From Candidatus Zambryskibacteria bacterium CG11_big_fil_rev_8_21_14_0_20_42_18 (GTDB lineage: Bacteria; Patescibacteriota; Minisyncoccia; Phycocordibacterales; Zambryskibacteraceae): 15,310 nt of DNA. Position 1 is the stretch's first letter, and each line of letters begins with the position of its first letter. This document shows, piece after piece, positions 13,862-15,310 of this stretch. Where the stretch lies: the NCBI GenBank assembly GCA_002787855.1, contig PCVB01000013.1, forward strand, positions 1 through 15,310. The letters run 5' to 3'. The position numbers and the translations under genes are program-made. The notes under the pieces are model-generated. The model worked only from the letters and a program-made list of their open reading frames with translations, did no database searches and was not told where the DNA came from.

Positions 13862-14598
13862 TGATTTTCAAATTGTACCAAGAAACTTTTATTAGCTCTT
13901 TGGGTGATTTCCTTTGTGTTTGAGAAATTAACCCCAATTTTTGATGAACCGGAAACATTTTCTGGAATGCGATAAGTAGCAGAGTTAGCACTTCCTGTAG
14001 TCTTGCCATTAGTTTCCCATCTGTAATTCAAAACATTATCAACACGACCTAAGGCACTCACAAAAAGCGGAAACATAGAAAAGGTAACTTCTTGCCCCTG
14101 AATGTCATATATCTCACCGACCTCCTTATGAAACATAAATCCATATAAAGGATTACTCTCGTAAACAGCAAGAGCGGGTGTTATTGGAACAATTAAGGTG
14201 GAAGTTTTTGCTAAAACATTCCCTGAGCCGGAAACAATAGCAACTTCAATAGTTTGTGGTCTGGATAAAATTGAATCCACAAAGGATAAATAATTTCTAC
14301 CAATCCCATTGATATTACCCAGCACAGTACCGTTTTTTGTCCACTTATAGTTTAGATTAGCCGTATTACCGAGGCCCTGGGGAATAGCGACAAGGGTGAC
14401 TCGAGACTGCTTAGACCAGAAAGTTTTTCCTTGGTAGAAAGGGGGCGTGTACACCTCCCCTTGCCAGAGAATATCAACACTTTGAGCGTGTGCAGAGCTA
14501 ACTAACGACAAATAACTAACAACTAACAACAAAATAAAAATTCTAATCAATTTACCAGTTGTCGGTTGTCGGTTGTCGGTTGTCGGTCTAATACTCAT
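13858..14598 (-). CDS. Exported protein with two Ig-like repeats, function unknown
   Basis: A 246-residue protein. Residues 4-15 (RPTTDNRQPTTG) form a polar repeat-coded leader. A signal peptide follows (basic K16-R19, hydrophobic core 20-35, cleavage site AHA-QS at 38/39). The mature part has two similar beta-rich repeats, about 66-139 and 169-244, each with a strand-turn pattern: LNYKWTKNG (82-90) and LNYRWETNG (190-198). The Tyr-x-Trp-x-x-Asn-Gly core resembles Ig/PKD-like folds used in surface adhesins. Both the leader and the signal core are coded by heptanucleotide repeats (14559-14586, 14502-14529). Overlaps both neighbours by 4 nt. Probably a surface or envelope component of the secretion-type system; no specific function can be assigned. 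Confidence 0.75.
   Translation of the reverse strand: MSIRPTTDNRQPTTGKLIRIFILLLVVSYLSLVSSAHAQSVDILWQGEVYTPPFYQGKTFWSKQSRVTLVAIPQGLGNTANLNYKWTKNGTVLGNINGIGRNYLSFVDSILSRPQTIEVAIVSGSGNVLAKTSTLIVPITPALAVYESNPLYGFMFHKEVGEIYDIQGQEVTFSMFPLFVSALGRVDNVLNYRWETNGKTTGSANSATYRIPENVSGSSKIGVNFSNTKEITQRANKSFLVQFENQ
14502..14529 (+). repeat. Four-unit heptanucleotide repeat coding the signal-peptide core
   Basis: Units on the plus strand: CTAACGA, CAAATAA, CTAACAA, CTAACAA. On the minus strand they encode LLLVVSYLS-type sequence, most of the hydrophobic core of the signal peptide. CTAACGA is also a unit of the yebC array. Confidence 0.65.
14559..14586 (-). repeat. Four perfect tandem CCGACAA heptamers
   Basis: On the plus strand TTGTCGG is repeated four times without error. 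On the minus (coding) strand this is CCGACAA and encodes the PTTDNRQPTT leader before the signal peptide. Its orientation is opposite to the related array 30 bases away (14502-14529). Confidence 0.8.
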
Positions 14599-14942
14599 TT
14601 CTTTATTATATCTAATTTAGGAGCTTTTTTCTTAGCGTTGGAGTTACGGATTAAAAGAACGACCGCCAAAGTCCATGCTGGTAAAATGTTTAGAAGAGGG
14701 GTGAGTTCGATAAGGAAACCGCCAGCTAAATATCCAGCCCGCTTGGGATTAACGAAATTAATATTATTTATCTTAAACCAGAGGTAGAAAGTCAGAGAGG
14801 CAAAGATGCTAATTAAAATAGATAAAATTTGTCCTACAACAGGAATAATTTGAATGAGAAGCTGAAGTCCGTCGAAAAAAATTGCGACCGCTACCATAAG
14901 AGCTTTTGTCGCCTCGCTTAATCTCTTTTTTTCTTCCACCAT
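14595..14942 (-). CDS. Small multi-spanning membrane protein, function unknown
   Basis: A 115-residue protein with a charged N-terminus (MVEEKKRLSEATK), hydrophobic segments at about 13-32, 34-56 and 70-99, and a basic C-terminal tail (AKKKAPKLDIIKK). The second and third segments are separated by a polar loop, NNINFVNPKRAG. There is no signal cleavage site. I recognise no family. It lies two bases after the VirB4-like gene and overlaps the next gene by 4 nt, so it is very likely cotranslated with the secretion-type cluster and may be one of its inner-membrane subunits. Small membrane proteins next to virB4 (VirB3 or PrgI types) are common, but no residue pattern here proves that identity. 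Confidence 0.7.
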   Translation of the reverse strand: MVEEKKRLSEATKALMVAVAIFFDGLQLLIQIIPVVGQILSILISIFASLTFYLWFKINNINFVNPKRAGYLAGGFLIELTPLLNILPAWTLAVVLLIRNSNAKKKAPKLDIIKK

Positions 14943-14944
14943 TA

Positions 14945-15310
14945 CTAATTATTATTTTCAGCCTCTTCTAATTCTTTCCTACTAGCCTCGTAAGCAACCT
15001 CTTTGTCTTCTTCTGCTTCATGTTTAGCTTTCTTGATAGCGAGGACTTGTGACGGATCAGAAGTGATGATTTGGTCCTCTGTATAAGAAGCAATGTTTTT
15101 TATGGCCACATGCTTGAGTCCCGCAAAGAATATCCCCTCCCCCTTATCCGATTCCAGTAAAAGAAACTTTTCCTCATCTGTGAGATTAAAAGTTTTTTGA
15201 AGTTCATCTATGGTGGTTGGGGACTGTTTCAATAGAATCTGGATAGAAGAGTTAGTGATGATGGGCAGACCATAAGGAGATTTCAGGAAGTCTCCCACGT
15301 CTTGAGTAAT
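14945..15310 (-). CDS. VirB4-like secretion ATPase, C-terminal part (cut by window edge)
   Basis: The reading frame is open to the right edge, so the start lies outside; a GTG at 15298 is internal. The visible 121 residues begin ITQDVGDFLKSPYGLPII and continue with TNSSIQILLKQSP, FNLTDEEKFLLL, and GEGIFFAGLKHVAIKNIAS. That order (TQD, N-S, LLKQ, L-x-x-E, G-E-G) is the end of the VirB4/TraC ATPase domain, which energises type IV secretion and conjugation systems at the inner membrane. Walker motifs would lie beyond the edge. The last ~30 residues (AIKKAKHEAEEDKEVAYEA...) are a charged helical tail. It leads an overlapping gene set running to 12156. Confidence in family is good; the exact system type is not determined. 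Confidence 0.8.
   Translation of the reverse strand: MTQDVGDFLKSPYGLPIITNSSIQILLKQSPTTIDELQKTFNLTDEEKFLLLESDKGEGIFFAGLKHVAIKNIASYTEDQIITSDPSQVLAIKKAKHEAEEDKEVAYEASRKELEEAENNN

Noticed and set aside
14502..14586. CRISPR-like array
   Set aside because: Units are 7 nt and contiguous, with no spacers, and they lie within a coding sequence; no cas genes are nearby.
12156..15310. Integrated conjugative element
   Set aside because: No integrase, relaxase, transposase or attachment repeats are visible, and the cluster abuts core genes; a chromosomal secretion or pilus system is the simpler reading from this window.

Overview
The window looks like a piece of a Candidate Phyla Radiation (Patescibacteria) chromosome, most likely a Parcubacteria-type lineage. 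The signs are small, tightly packed genes, a short YidC, few Shine-Dalgarno sequences, a reduced YebC, and a VirB4/VirB2-like secretion cluster with small exported proteins typical of these genomes. The lineage call is inferred from gene content and style. No rRNA or tRNA is present to fix it.

Layout. 1-563: a palindrome at the very edge and a solitary lipoprotein gene (minus) with its own strong promoter, SD and terminator. 688-2370: a PilB/GspE-type assembly ATPase. 2371-2630: a non-coding gap holding what looks like a self-contained structured RNA with its own promoter. 2631-4676: ruvB-yebC-ruvC, overlapping genes for Holliday-junction processing plus a shortened YebC; no ruvA. 4751-4924: a 57-residue, extremely acidic small protein. 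4927-6051: tyrS (minus), with a terminator for the opposite strand inside its 3' end. 6098-8191: a class A penicillin-binding protein.

8203-12169 is the origin neighbourhood: dnaN and dnaA (minus), then divergent rpmH-rnpA-yidC (plus). The dnaA-dnaN gap carries DnaA boxes, a GC cluster and a run of TAA/TAG trios, and is the best oriC candidate. The dnaA-rpmH gap carries three DnaA-box-like 9-mers spaced exactly 11 bp apart across the rpmH promoter. yidD and jag are absent.

12156-15310 (minus) is an overlapping gene string read from the right edge: the C-terminal end of a VirB4-like ATPase, a small membrane protein, an exported protein with two Ig-like repeats, a VirB2/TrbC-like pilin, and a membrane-anchored protein of possible beta-propeller type. 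Together they suggest an envelope-spanning secretion or pilus machine whose other parts lie to the right of the window.

A heptanucleotide repeat family (CCGACAA, CTAACGA, CCTACAA, CTAACAA) occurs inside three separate coding sequences: at the truncation point of yebC, in the linker of the 432-residue membrane protein, and twice in the N-terminal region and signal peptide of the Ig-like protein. With the structured RNA at 2423-2590, this is the least explained signal in the window.
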